NCBI RefSeq assembly: GCF_947497005.1
Contig: NZ_CANMFF010000001.1
Location: forward strand, 124,001-188,000
Direction of reading: 5' to 3'
DNA from: an uncultured Ruegeria sp.
GTDB taxonomy: Bacteria > Pseudomonadota > Alphaproteobacteria > Rhodobacterales > Rhodobacteraceae
Length of the DNA stretch: 64,000 nt
The translations under genes and the position numbers were made by a program. Positions 47,259-56,374 of this stretch are shown one piece after another; position 1 is the first letter of the stretch, and each line of letters opens with the position of its first letter. The notes beneath the pieces are model-generated. The model saw nothing but the letters and a program-made list of their open reading frames with translations, had not been told where the DNA came from and did not search any database.

Positions 47259-48199
47259 GCCGCCAGGCTCCGGTTGCCGACACCCCAGATGCCGGTCAGC
47301 GAAGGGCCGTCGTAGTTGATCACGTCGCATTCCTCGGTCATCACCCGACGGACTGCTTGTTCCTCGGTCGCGGCGGCCAGATCGCCATTGCGGTTGACCA
47401 CCACAAGCGGCTTCATCGCGAACCGATCCTTGGCAAAGCCGATCCCATCCGGTGTTGCGATCATGTAGGTGAACACCCCGTCGATGGACGTAATCGATTT
47501 TTTCAGCGCCTGCTCCATCGTCAGACCCGCCTTCATCTGGTCGCTGACCCAGACAGCAATCAACTCGCTGTCGTTCTCGGTCAGAAAGCGATAGCCCATC
47601 CGGCTCAGCCTATCGCGCCACGTGAAATAGTCGGTGATCTGGCCGTTATGTACGATCGCCACATCCGAAAAGGGCCGCGCCCAGAACGGGTGTGACGCGT
47701 TGGGCAGAACCGAGCTTTCCGTCGCCAGACGTGCGTGGCCCAGACCATGGGAACCGATCATGTCGCGCACGGCATGTTTTTCTGCCACCGCCTCGGCGCC
47801 GCCGATATCCTTGATGATCTCAAGGCTACGGCCACAGGACTGCACTTCGAACCGGTCCGTCAGTTCATCTGCATCCCGCACCCAGGCCTGCAAGTCAGCG
47901 GGATCCGAGATTTCCGCCCGGAAGCAGTAATGCCGGTTCTCATCTGTTACGATCTTCGGGTCGGACAGAAAGCCAGAGCCATGATCTTTCAGCACCGCCT
48001 CAAACGCGTCCAGGTCAGCGTCCTGCCGCGACTTGTCAAAGCCCATCCCCCGCAAAACGTATCCGGTGTCTCTTGGCGGCCCATAAACCGCAAACCCGGT
48101 GCTATCTGCGCCACGGTGTTCCTGCGCCTGCATCAGGTCTACCAGATCCGCACCGACCTGTCCGGGCGCGGTTAGAATCCTTCCAGCGATTCCACACAT
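47255..48199 (-). CDS. glxB: Class II glutamine amidotransferase (GlxB/MgsA type)
   Basis: A 314-residue Ntn-type amidotransferase. Translation from the ATG at 48199 puts Cys at position 2 (MCGIAGRI), as required for the N-terminal nucleophile; an in-frame start at 48217 would bury it, so I rejected it. EHRGADSTGFAVYG and GLGHARLATES are conserved glutaminase segments. It would release ammonia or an alkylamine from glutamine or a gamma-glutamylamide for GlxCD. First gene of the glxB-C-D-amidotransferase operon beneath operator 4. Confidence 0.87.
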   Translation of the reverse strand: MCGIAGRILTAPGQVGADLVDLMQAQEHRGADSTGFAVYGPPRDTGYVLRGMGFDKSRQDADLDAFEAVLKDHGSGFLSDPKIVTDENRHYCFRAEISDPADLQAWVRDADELTDRFEVQSCGRSLEIIKDIGGAEAVAEKHAVRDMIGSHGLGHARLATESSVLPNASHPFWARPFSDVAIVHNGQITDYFTWRDRLSRMGYRFLTENDSELIAVWVSDQMKAGLTMEQALKKSITSIDGVFTYMIATPDGIGFAKDRFAMKPLVVVNRNGDLAAATEEQAVRRVMTEECDVINYDGPSLTGIWGVGNRSLAA

Positions 48200-48223
48200 G
48201 AAGAGCTCCCTGTTCAACTACAC

Positions 48224-48246
48224 CTGTATACTGTATACAGTACACG
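48224..48246. promoter_or_regulatory. Regulon operator 4, between glxB and gntR
   Basis: Overlapping palindromes: CTGTATACTGTATACAG (48224-48240, odd centre at 48232) and CTGTATACAG (48231-48240), followed by TACACG. It lies 25 bases upstream of glxB and about 82 bases upstream of the GntR gene. Confidence 0.75.
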
Positions 48247-48286
48247 GCCAATAGCAAGCCCATTCGCCTTGGCACCAGTTGCTTTT

Positions 48287-48309
48287 TTGAATACAGAATT
48301 CACAAAACA
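48287..48309. promoter_or_regulatory. Degenerate operator copy upstream of gntR
   Basis: GAATACAGAATTCACAAAA here resembles the right half of operator 2 (GTATACAGTATTCACAAAG). It lies 19 bases before the regulator start codon, consistent with weaker autoregulation. Confidence 0.45.
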
Positions 48310-48327
48310 CGGAAAGAGAGGCTCCGA

Positions 48328-48999
48328 GTGGCTCTGAAACAGATAAAAACTCAGCGCAGACGGCTGGCGGACGAGGTTTACGATCAACTGGTCGAGGCCA
48401 TAATGAGCCGCGAAATTTCTGCCGAAGACCGATTGGTTCAGGAAAAGCTGGCTGCAGAGCTGAATATCAGCCGAACCCCGGTGCGCGAGGCCCTGATGCG
48501 GCTGGAAACTGAAGGAGTTCTGGAAGTTGCCGCAAGCGGCGGGTTCCGACTGGCGCGCATGGACCAATCCGAAGTCCGGCAACTGTATCAGGCGCGCGCC
48601 GCCATCGAAGGTCAGGCTGCCCGGATTCTCGCGGCCCATGCAAGCCCGGTGGTTCTGGACGGTCTGCGGGAATTGATTCGCCGTGAAGAGAACCTGACCA
48701 ACCCCTCGACCCGTGACTATTTCATTGCCAACCGACGTATTCATCGCGCCTTCATGGTCGAAGCCGGAAACAAATTCCTACTGGACATGTTCGACATGAT
48801 CTGGGGCAAGGCGATGGCCTTCCACCTGTTCTCCGCCATCGAGAATGTAGATATCACCAAATCCCTTGGCAATCACCTGACACTTGTCGACGCGATTGCA
48901 ACCGGCGACGTAACAGAAGCGCTTGAAACCTTTACCGCTCATATCCAGGCCGGGTTTGACTTGCAGATCGAAGGGCTGGAGGAAGCGGATAACGGATGA
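48328..48999 (+). CDS. GntR-family (FCD) transcriptional regulator
   Basis: A 223-residue regulator: N-terminal winged helix (residues about 10-75, LADEVYDQLVEAIMSREIS and LAAELNISRTPVREALMRLE) and a C-terminal all-helical FCD ligand domain with metal-binding His candidates in NRRIHRAFM and LGNHLTLVDAI. Start is GTG at 48328 after GGAAAGAGAG. As the only regulator gene in this block, next to operator 4, it is the probable controller of the BMC/liv/glx regulon; acid-containing pathway intermediates are typical FCD ligands. Confidence 0.9.
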   Translation: MALKQIKTQRRRLADEVYDQLVEAIMSREISAEDRLVQEKLAAELNISRTPVREALMRLETEGVLEVAASGGFRLARMDQSEVRQLYQARAAIEGQAARILAAHASPVVLDGLRELIRREENLTNPSTRDYFIANRRIHRAFMVEAGNKFLLDMFDMIWGKAMAFHLFSAIENVDITKSLGNHLTLVDAIATGDVTEALETFTAHIQAGFDLQIEGLEEADNG

Positions 49000-49105
49000 A
49001 GCACAAAACAGGCGGCCAGATCGAGTGCGCCAGGACGCGCCTCTCCCCGGCTGAGCTGCCCCCGACAAGGCCACTGGGGCAACAGTGTTCTGCTCTGGCA
49101 GCTTC

Positions 49106-49134
49106 ATGACAAAATGCTCAATTTCGTCTATAGT
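49106..49134 (+). promoter_or_regulatory. Predicted sigma-70 promoter of lanthipeptide locus
   Basis: ATGACA (49106-49111), a 17-base spacer and TATAGT (49129-49134): each element matches the consensus at five of six bases. The implied start leaves a leader of about 110 bases before the precursor gene. The remaining 49000-49105 stretch shows nothing I can name. Confidence 0.6.
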
Positions 49135-49250
49135 TGAATTTCTCATTACGAAAACACTTCGATTCCATCGGAGTTGAGATTTGAACGAATGGTTTTTCCA
49201 TAGGCGGTCCCAAGTCGACAATTCGACCACCTCGGATTTTGGAGGGAGAA

Positions 49251-49643
49251 ATGAGCGCAGACGATAACGACAATCGTAAAGAATACGATCAATCTGACAC
49301 CGAAAAGACGGAACCGGAATGCGGGTCTGTCGATGATAGGCTTTCCGCGATCGAGCAACGTCTCGACCAGTTGATGCGCGTTATGGCCCCTGGCCCGGAA
49401 GACAGGCTGGAGACCGTCGAGCATCGCGTGGACGCGCTTTTGACATCTATCGAAGCATTGGGGGAAGTAGGTGATCAGTCCTCTGGCTTTGATCCCACCT
49501 CAACCGGGCCTGCCTTTGGTTTCGTAGATGCCGGCAACGTTGGCGCGCCGACGCGCCGCACGTTCAGTTGGGCCAAAAACTGCTGCAAGAACTGGTGCAG
49601 TATCCGTGCCAGCAGCAAAGGTTGTCACCCTAACGCCTGCTGA
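49251..49643 (+). CDS. Lanthipeptide precursor peptide (LanA-like)
   Basis: A 130-residue acidic peptide. Residues 1-80 are leader-like, highly charged and helical, with heptad-like segments (DDRLSAIEQRLDQLMRVM, EDRLETVEHRVDALLTSIE). The C-terminal part is small, basic and rich in Cys, Ser and Thr: TRRTFSWAKNCC, then KNWCSIRASSKGCHPNAC. That gives five Cys and six Ser/Thr in the last 30 residues, as expected for lanthionine formation. GGAGGGAG lies just before the ATG at 49251. The leader lacks an obvious FNLD box; FDPTS near residue 84 is the nearest. A small CCCG/CGGG hairpin follows before the synthetase gene. Confidence 0.78.
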   Translation: MSADDNDNRKEYDQSDTEKTEPECGSVDDRLSAIEQRLDQLMRVMAPGPEDRLETVEHRVDALLTSIEALGEVGDQSSGFDPTSTGPAFGFVDAGNVGAPTRRTFSWAKNCCKNWCSIRASSKGCHPNAC

Positions 49644-49684
49644 TCGAGTAATCCCGTTAACCGGGGAAAAAGCTATCGTAGCCA

Positions 49685-52600
49685 ATGTCTATATCATCAG
49701 CGAGGATTGATGCGGCCATCAGGTCTATTGCAGATACGCTCGTAGCAGCTCCGATCGAAACGGATGCAATCGGACTGGGTAGTGCCGTCGCCGGAGAGGC
49801 GCTGGCATTGCTGGCGGCAAGCAAATTTCTGAATGAAGATCGGGTGCGATCTGCAGCGTCTCGTCGCCTCGCGAAAATCTGGGCGCGCGACCGAGACCTG
49901 AGAGGAACCCCTGTTTCGTTGCTCGATGGCCGCGCCGGTCTAGGATTACTTGCCTGCCATGTATTGGACTGGAAGCCCAACGATCCCGAAGCTTTGCTGG
50001 CGGTTGATCGCGCGCAGCGTTCGGTTGCGCAACGCCTTCTCGAAGCTCCGTGGATGGGTCATTTCGATCACGTCTCCGGGCTGGCGGGCATATCTGTTTT
50101 CCTGTGCGAACCACGATCCCGGACGACCCGCATCGGAGGAACGTCGCTTTGTTTGCGTCTGGCAGACGAACTTTGGAGACATTCGGCGCGATCGGGTCGA
50201 GGCATCGCGTGGACAGAGCCCTATTCCTCTCCGGAAGACGAGGTCGGCCCCGAGAAGACATCGCACTACCTCGTCAACATGGGATTGGCTCATGGGTCTC
50301 CGGGTGCTGTTCTGGCTCTGACCCGTTTGTGTCGGCGGCATCAGTTCTCTTCGCGACGAATCAATGATCTCAAAGATGGGGTCCAATTCCTTCTTTCCCA
50401 CCAAGGAGAGTTTTCAGACAGTGGCTTGTCGTCCTGCTTTCCCTGCATGTCAGCGCTCAGTCACGCATGGGAAGTACCGTCACGTCTTGCGTGGTGTTAC
50501 GGCGACCTTGGCATCTTATACACAACGCTCGCGGCGGCGCCGTTGATTGGGATGGAAGACGAAACACGGGATATCACATCGCGTGTCCTGAATTCATGCA
50601 TTGCGAGACCTCTCAGCGAAACCGGCATCAATGACGGCGGACTGTGCCATGGCGATGCTGGAATAGTGGTGATGGCCCTCGCCATTCGGTCGCTCTATCC
50701 CGAAGTCAACATCGACCCGCTTATCGAACGGCATGCCGAACGGCTTCTGGATCTCGTGGGACGTGAGCTGAGCCCCAAAGGGCTTCCTTCGATCGGATCG
50801 GGCTGGAAGACGTTTCGGTCAACGGACCTGCTGACGGGGTCAAGCGGCGTCTTGCTTGCACTGCTTGCTTTGCGGGACCCTGGTTTTCTCAGGTACCTGA
50901 CGTTTTTGGGGTTGGACATTGAAGACCGCAAACACTTTCAGCCTCAACCGAAACAGCACAGCTCTCGCCCCTTTCTCGGAATTCGTGTGTGCTTGCGTTC
51001 TCCGCAACACGATCTCAGTGGGGTAAGCAGCAATTCCTATGCAGGAGATCTGGAAAAGCAGGCGACAGAATTACTTCGTGATCGTGCTTTCGCCTTGTCG
51101 TTGTTCATCGCACGACCTGAGTTTTTCTCTGCAGTCTTGCGTGACCTGGATAGAGAAAAACGCCTTGCACCAGAGGTCATCGGCACTCTGTTTCGGTTCA
51201 TTTACAGAATGTGTTTTCGCCCCACGCCCTTCGGCGCATTTGTAGGCGTGGGCGCACCATTAACGGTTTCGAACAACAACGTCGTCACGTTGCCGGATCA
51301 CAGCCTGGACATAGATCTGGACTGCGGGTTTTTAACTCACGCTGCTGCCAGAGTTACCGAGACGCGAAACACGAAGCTGCGGTGCAACCCTTCGATCTGG
51401 TGGGAACAGGACGTTCTACACTGGATGACCACCGGTGATCTCGATGGCCCCTGGAACCATGAACAACTTATCGCAGCTGCCGAACCCGGCTTGGCCAGAT
51501 TCATCTTTGACGTCATGTCCGTTTCGATTTCCGATCTGGAAGCAGCCCTTCAGGACCTTCCCATCAAAACAGCCACGACGATCTCCGATCTCCGTCGAGC
51601 CGAGGTTCTGATACCAGAAAGAGACCCAATCCTTCTGGGACAGAACGCAACCGACAGAACGCTGGATCGGATGCAAACGAATGTCCCTGCCGCGCAAAGG
51701 CAATCAATGAAAGAGCTCAGGACCGCTCTCGAAGCTGCGCGCCACAGACCTTCGCTAAACGCGTTGAAGCACCTCGTTTCGAAAGCGGAGACGTTTGCGC
51801 CGGGTTGGAGGGGCGATTTCCTTCACGTCGATGCCCATTGCGACGCTCCGCTGGAAATACCAAGGCACGCAGTGCAAGCACTGACCAATGCATGGCGTAT
51901 GTTGGAAAAGGTCGGTTTTCGATCACCAAGGCCAACCCGATTTCTGGAGTTCGAGCGGCGGTTTCTCGACCGGTACGGTGACCGTGCCGTTTTGGTCGCC
52001 CAAGCCGTAGATGCCGAAAGCGGGCTTGCATATCTCGGAATGCCGCTACGAATGGATTTCGTCACTGGTACGGGATCAACATACAATTCCCCCGAGCCGA
52101 ACCTCAAGGAATTCCCAATAGAAACAGATTGGGAGGCGCGCAGATGGCAGCTTTCTGCAAAAGAAATCGAGACCCTGCATGACCACAACGCAGGTCAAGA
52201 ATCTTTCCTCATCCAAGATGGCGTTCTTATGAGCAGGGTCGGATGCAAATCCGGACACAAGCCCATCTGGATGGCATATCCAGAAGGTATTTTTTCGGGT
52301 GGGCCCAAAGCGATATTCGGCCGTTTCTCAAGAACAAATCAGTCCATCACTGACGAATTGATGTTGCACAGCCCCAAGCGCGAAGAAGATTCGACAATCG
52401 TTGATGCAGATATCCTGTGCGCCACCGATCCCCGGTCATCGAACATCCTGCGACGCGCCGAGCTTTCCCAGTATGTAATTGAAATCCTTGGCGATAGCGG
52501 GTTGCCTGCCGAGAAGAAAATTCCACTTCACGATCTGTGGATCCGTCACGATGGCAATCGGTTCCGACTTTACTGGGGCAGCCGTGGCGTCGAGGTCGTT

Positions 52601-53974
52601 CCGCAATTGCACGCCGCCCATCAAAGCCCTCCGGGTGCTCCGGCGGTCTATCTTCTGCTCATCGACATTGCCATGCACATGCGGCAACCAACCGTGATTT
52701 GGTCATGGCAATCGCAGAGCAACCGAACTCGGCTGCCCAGAGTCTCGGCGGGAAATGTGGTCCTTGCGCCTGAACGTTGGCGGCTGTGTGTCCCAACAGA
52801 CGTGATCAATTCGAATACAGTGGAAAACTGGCTGGAAACCACCCGCCGACACTTGGATTTACCGAGGTACATTGCCCCTACAGATGAGGCCAGCGACATG
52901 GCCACGCCGTGGGATCTGGATAACTCATTTTCGACGGCGAACCTGCTCAAGACGCTTAAAAAAGGGCCGCTCTCGGTCTGCGAGTACCTGCCGACACCTG
53001 AGGATTGGTGGATCGACTCTTCGCAAGGGCGCCTGGCCGCAGAGCTCGTTTACGCACCTGCAAAGACAGTCACTACGCCCTATGTGGAACACGACGCAAA
53101 CCCCGCAGCGTGGCAACCGCTGGGGGTAAGAGCGGAAGACGCCAACTCGTGGTTATACCTGCGGCTATTCGGGGATGCGATGAAGCTGGAACAGTTCCTG
53201 AGGCTACAATCGAAAAGACTGGAACTATGGCAGCAGAGCGACCTCATCGAAAACTGGTTCTATGTGAGATATGCAAACCCGGAACTCGAACTGCGCCTCC
53301 GCCTCAAGTTTAGAAACGATCATGATCAGGTTCTGAGAAACCGGGCGCTTGTCCATTTGCGCAAAACGGCTGGGGTATTGGTCGACAGGTTCCTGGTTGA
53401 TGACTATTTGCCTGAGACGGCGCGGTACGGAGGTGAGTTGGGGCTCCGCGCTTGCGAGAGGATATTCTGGGCCGATTCAATTGCTGCGCTGCAGGTACTT
53501 AACAATCCGGAAATCAGTCGATCCAGACGTTGGATGGCATCAGCCGCAAGTATCGATGCCTTGTTCGAAGACTTGGAACTCCCGACTGGCGTTCGGCTGG
53601 CGATCTCTGAGCGATGTGCGCAACACTACGGAGGAGGCCCGGCGTCGCGTCGGACAGCGCGTCGCGCCACAGCAAAGGAATGGAAGAGTGCATGCGTTGT
53701 GCTGAAGGACCTTGGTGTCGGCAAGGACAGCCAATCGCGCCCCGCTCTCTGGAATATACGTGCGGCTAAACTTCATCCGGACCTCAGATGCCTTCAACGA
53801 GAAGAACAAGATGGCAGGCTGGGAAGCTGTTTGGCCGATGTGTTGGGAAGCCTCGCCCATATGTCCGTCAACCGAATCCTGCACTGGGGAACGGTTGCAG
53901 AAGAAGCCGTCATCTATGAAGCCCTATGTCGGCATTATCGAACCGAAATGAACCACGGCTGGAAATCGTCGTAA
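49685..53974 (+). CDS. LanC-LanB fusion: lanthipeptide cyclase plus dehydratase
   Basis: A 1429-residue protein. Residues 1-410 are a complete LanC-type cyclase: GLAHGSPGAV (200-209), zinc-site WCYG (Cys271) and CHG (Cys321, His322), and DLLTGSSGVLLALLAL. After a short linker, residues about 430-1140 match the tRNA-dependent glutamylating LanB N-terminal domain (RMCFRPTPFGAFVGVG at 508-523, FERRFLDRYGDRAVL later). Residues about 1148-1425 match the SpaB_C glutamate-elimination domain (WLYLRLFGDA, WFYVRYANPELELRLRL). Normally LanB and LanC are separate; class II-IV enzymes fuse a kinase-type dehydratase before LanC. The start ATG has no good ribosome site. It lies 41 bases after the precursor stop. 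Confidence 0.88.
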   Translation: MSISSARIDAAIRSIADTLVAAPIETDAIGLGSAVAGEALALLAASKFLNEDRVRSAASRRLAKIWARDRDLRGTPVSLLDGRAGLGLLACHVLDWKPNDPEALLAVDRAQRSVAQRLLEAPWMGHFDHVSGLAGISVFLCEPRSRTTRIGGTSLCLRLADELWRHSARSGRGIAWTEPYSSPEDEVGPEKTSHYLVNMGLAHGSPGAVLALTRLCRRHQFSSRRINDLKDGVQFLLSHQGEFSDSGLSSCFPCMSALSHAWEVPSRLAWCYGDLGILYTTLAAAPLIGMEDETRDITSRVLNSCIARPLSETGINDGGLCHGDAGIVVMALAIRSLYPEVNIDPLIERHAERLLDLVGRELSPKGLPSIGSGWKTFRSTDLLTGSSGVLLALLALRDPGFLRYLTFLGLDIEDRKHFQPQPKQHSSRPFLGIRVCLRSPQHDLSGVSSNSYAGDLEKQATELLRDRAFALSLFIARPEFFSAVLRDLDREKRLAPEVIGTLFRFIYRMCFRPTPFGAFVGVGAPLTVSNNNVVTLPDHSLDIDLDCGFLTHAAARVTETRNTKLRCNPSIWWEQDVLHWMTTGDLDGPWNHEQLIAAAEPGLARFIFDVMSVSISDLEAALQDLPIKTATTISDLRRAEVLIPERDPILLGQNATDRTLDRMQTNVPAAQRQSMKELRTALEAARHRPSLNALKHLVSKAETFAPGWRGDFLHVDAHCDAPLEIPRHAVQALTNAWRMLEKVGFRSPRPTRFLEFERRFLDRYGDRAVLVAQAVDAESGLAYLGMPLRMDFVTGTGSTYNSPEPNLKEFPIETDWEARRWQLSAKEIETLHDHNAGQESFLIQDGVLMSRVGCKSGHKPIWMAYPEGIFSGGPKAIFGRFSRTNQSITDELMLHSPKREEDSTIVDADILCATDPRSSNILRRAELSQYVIEILGDSGLPAEKKIPLHDLWIRHDGNRFRLYWGSRGVEVVPQLHAAHQSPPGAPAVYLLLIDIAMHMRQPTVIWSWQSQSNRTRLPRVSAGNVVLAPERWRLCVPTDVINSNTVENWLETTRRHLDLPRYIAPTDEASDMATPWDLDNSFSTANLLKTLKKGPLSVCEYLPTPEDWWIDSSQGRLAAELVYAPAKTVTTPYVEHDANPAAWQPLGVRAEDANSWLYLRLFGDAMKLEQFLRLQSKRLELWQQSDLIENWFYVRYANPELELRLRLKFRNDHDQVLRNRALVHLRKTAGVLVDRFLVDDYLPETARYGGELGLRACERIFWADSIAALQVLNNPEISRSRRWMASAASIDALFEDLELPTGVRLAISERCAQHYGGGPASRRTARRATAKEWKSACVVLKDLGVGKDSQSRPALWNIRAAKLHPDLRCLQREEQDGRLGSCLADVLGSLAHMSVNRILHWGTVAEEAVIYEALCRHYRTEMNHGWKSS

Positions 53975-54150
53975 ATCGAACCCCTGCGGCATCAGAGGTT
54001 AATCTGAACCGTTCCTCTGAAGTGTACGCAATTTGCGGGTATCTCGTCCTCCAAACGACATGACCGACGAGGAAGGATCAGAGTTTAAGGGTGCGCGGAT
54101 TATGCACATTCGAACAGAACGCCCGATGCCTCTGCGCTCCGAGGTCGCGT
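53975..54150. other. Convergent intergenic region after LanCB
   Basis: A 176-base gap between convergent transcripts. CAGAGG and CCTCTG (about 53991 and 54015) can form a 6-bp stem but no T-run follows; it may be a weak bidirectional terminator. I see no gene here. Confidence 0.3.
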
Positions 54151-56373
54151 TTAAAGCGTGTGCCGTTTTGGGACGTACCGACTGATCGCATAATCTGCGA
54201 GGGCGGAAAGTGATTTTGCCACACCGCCACGCGGCAGAACGCCAAGCGCCGTTTTTGCCTGTTCGCGGTATTTTTCAGGCAACTCCTGCCTTTTGATAAG
54301 ATGTGTGGCCTCGGAAATCTCTGCCAAAAACCTTGCGGGATCTCTATGGCTGATGAACGCGCTGGCTGCTGCACCGCCATTGTGCCCTTGTGCCGCCTTG
54401 AGAAGGGGCACGCTGAAGAGGCCGCTCGAGAGGTCCGATGCAAAAGGCGTGCTGCCAGGGGATCGATCCAGAGCAAGTTCCTCTTCGGTCAAAAGATAAA
54501 CCAGACCAAGGTTTTCACCATAGTCGCGAAGGGCGGGCAGAAGATCGTTTCTGCCGGAATGGATCGCACCAAGCTCGCAAGGCAATCGGAAGAAAGACGC
54601 CATACATTGCCGCATTTGCGCGATACGGATTTCGACTGCCAGATCAGGTTGCCATGCGGCCTGAAGCTCGGACACGCGACCTTCACAAGCCGAAGCCATC
54701 GCACCTAGGATCGATGGTACAAGATCCGGACAATCCCGTGCGCCGACTTCGTGTGCTTTGGCCAACAGGTAGTCGCCTGTGAGTATCCCCAGCTTGTCGC
54801 CCCAGTTGGCTTTGGCATCGGCTTTTACTCCGGTCGCCTCGATACCACGGATGCCGCTCTGGGCAAGAAATCCCAAGTACGCAAGTTCCAGTGCTGTCGC
54901 CGCCGCGCGACGTTTTCCTGCATCAACGTCACCCAGATAGGACGTCAATAAAAGCAGCAGAGAAGGGCGAAAGGCGACCATGTCAGCTCGTTTGCCTGCG
55001 AAGGACATGCGCGTCAAAAACGGCCAATCGGTTCGAACAATGTGGTTGAGACGCGCGCCCACATCGCGCAGATCGTCACCCAGCGGCATTTCCGGCACGC
55101 GCACAAGTGGCGAGACATCGTCAAGCATGACGCTTTCCACATCTCCGCCCGTGCCTTCAGGGACCAAAACGGCACGGCGCAGCATGTTATGAACAGGTTT
55201 TTCGCTTTCAAACGTGTCATCCAACACGCGCCAGATGAACTCGTAGCGGCGACTTGCGCGGTTCCCGAGCGTGAAATAACCGGCAAAGCGATCACCCAGC
55301 AAAAGCGCATAATCGTCCGCCGCCACCTTGGGACTTGCTCCGGTGCGGAGACACCGATCCGTGGTTTCCGCTGCAAGGGCACCAGATTCCAGCGCAAAGC
55401 TGATCCCTTCGCCGGTAAACGGGCTAATAAGACCTGCGGCATCGCCAACCAGCAACAAACCCGGGTTAGCGGCGCGTTCAGGTGCAAAATCGAACCTCAG
55501 GGGCGCCCCCAAGGTGGTGTCAGTCAACTGAATACCCGAATATTCAGGATAATCTTTGCGGAGCATTTCCAGAAACTGATCAAAAAGGGCCCTGACATTG
55601 GTATCAAACGCCCGGCAGAACAGGCCGACGCCGACATTCGCAGTGCCCTTTCCCGTTGGAAAAGCCCAACCATAGGACGGCAACAAATACCGGTCTGTGA
55701 CATCGGTCAGCGGCAGCATGATTTCGAGAAGTGGCGGGGTATCGCCACAACCTTCGACATAGCCGCGAAGCGCCGTACCATAGCCTTGCTCGGGCATTTC
55801 CCGCAATCCTGCGGCTTTTGCCAATCGCGACGCAGCCCCGTCAGCAGCAATGACCGTATACCCGCTCAAAGTAACGGTCGTGCCATCCTGCATGCGGGCT
55901 CTGACGCCCGTCACTATCTCATTTTCGTCCGGAATCAGGTCCTCGGCTCGGCATTTCGGCAGGAAAGCCGCACCATCTGCCCGTGCCTGACACAGAAGAC
56001 AGTCATCCAGCACCAGACGGGGTACAACCAGGCCATAGTCGTCCTTGCCCTCATATCGAAAGTCACGATGGCCCTTGTCGCGCATATGGACACGCACGCC
56101 TTCGACCACCTGCTGGTCGGCAAGCGCGGGCAGAACGCCGAGACGTTTCAGCTGAGTGATGCCTGAACGGGTGATACCGTCTCCACAGCTTTTGTCTCGG
56201 GGGAAATCTTCGCGGTCGATTAGAATGACCCTTCGACCACGCCGCGCAAGCTCGATGGCCGCAGCGCTGCCGCCAGGGCCCGCGCCGACAATGATGGCGT
56301 CCCACTTTTCAGTCGATGCTTCCGTCGGTGTCGCAAGCGGCAGATCACCGGCAAGGGGGCCCGTACCATCCAT
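54151..56373 (-). CDS. Geranylgeranyl reductase-family flavoprotein fused to degenerate polyprenyl synthase domain
   Basis: A 740-residue protein. Residues about 20-420 form a flavoprotein of the geranylgeranyl reductase family: DAIIVGAGPGGSAAAIELARRG, FPRDKSCGDGITRSG (family CGD motif) and LLLVGDAAGLISPFTGEGI. Residues about 450-740 have the order of a trans-prenyl diphosphate synthase (FRPSLLLLLTSYLG, LGILTGDYLLAKAHEVG, CEGRVSELQAAW, LGLVYLLTEEEL). Both DDxxD catalytic motifs are absent, however: IRGIEATG and TEEELALD stand in their places. Thus a reductase carries a probably non-catalytic prenyl-synthase-like partner. ATG at 56373 is one base after the upstream stop. Confidence 0.82.
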   Translation of the reverse strand: MDGTGPLAGDLPLATPTEASTEKWDAIIVGAGPGGSAAAIELARRGRRVILIDREDFPRDKSCGDGITRSGITQLKRLGVLPALADQQVVEGVRVHMRDKGHRDFRYEGKDDYGLVVPRLVLDDCLLCQARADGAAFLPKCRAEDLIPDENEIVTGVRARMQDGTTVTLSGYTVIAADGAASRLAKAAGLREMPEQGYGTALRGYVEGCGDTPPLLEIMLPLTDVTDRYLLPSYGWAFPTGKGTANVGVGLFCRAFDTNVRALFDQFLEMLRKDYPEYSGIQLTDTTLGAPLRFDFAPERAANPGLLLVGDAAGLISPFTGEGISFALESGALAAETTDRCLRTGASPKVAADDYALLLGDRFAGYFTLGNRASRRYEFIWRVLDDTFESEKPVHNMLRRAVLVPEGTGGDVESVMLDDVSPLVRVPEMPLGDDLRDVGARLNHIVRTDWPFLTRMSFAGKRADMVAFRPSLLLLLTSYLGDVDAGKRRAAATALELAYLGFLAQSGIRGIEATGVKADAKANWGDKLGILTGDYLLAKAHEVGARDCPDLVPSILGAMASACEGRVSELQAAWQPDLAVEIRIAQMRQCMASFFRLPCELGAIHSGRNDLLPALRDYGENLGLVYLLTEEELALDRSPGSTPFASDLSSGLFSVPLLKAAQGHNGGAAASAFISHRDPARFLAEISEATHLIKRQELPEKYREQAKTALGVLPRGGVAKSLSALADYAISRYVPKRHTL

Positions 56374-56374
56374 G

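Noticed and set aside
53985..54025. Rho-independent terminator after the LanC-LanB gene
   Set aside because: The stem is short with a long loop and no T-run on either strand, so it was listed only as a weak possibility.
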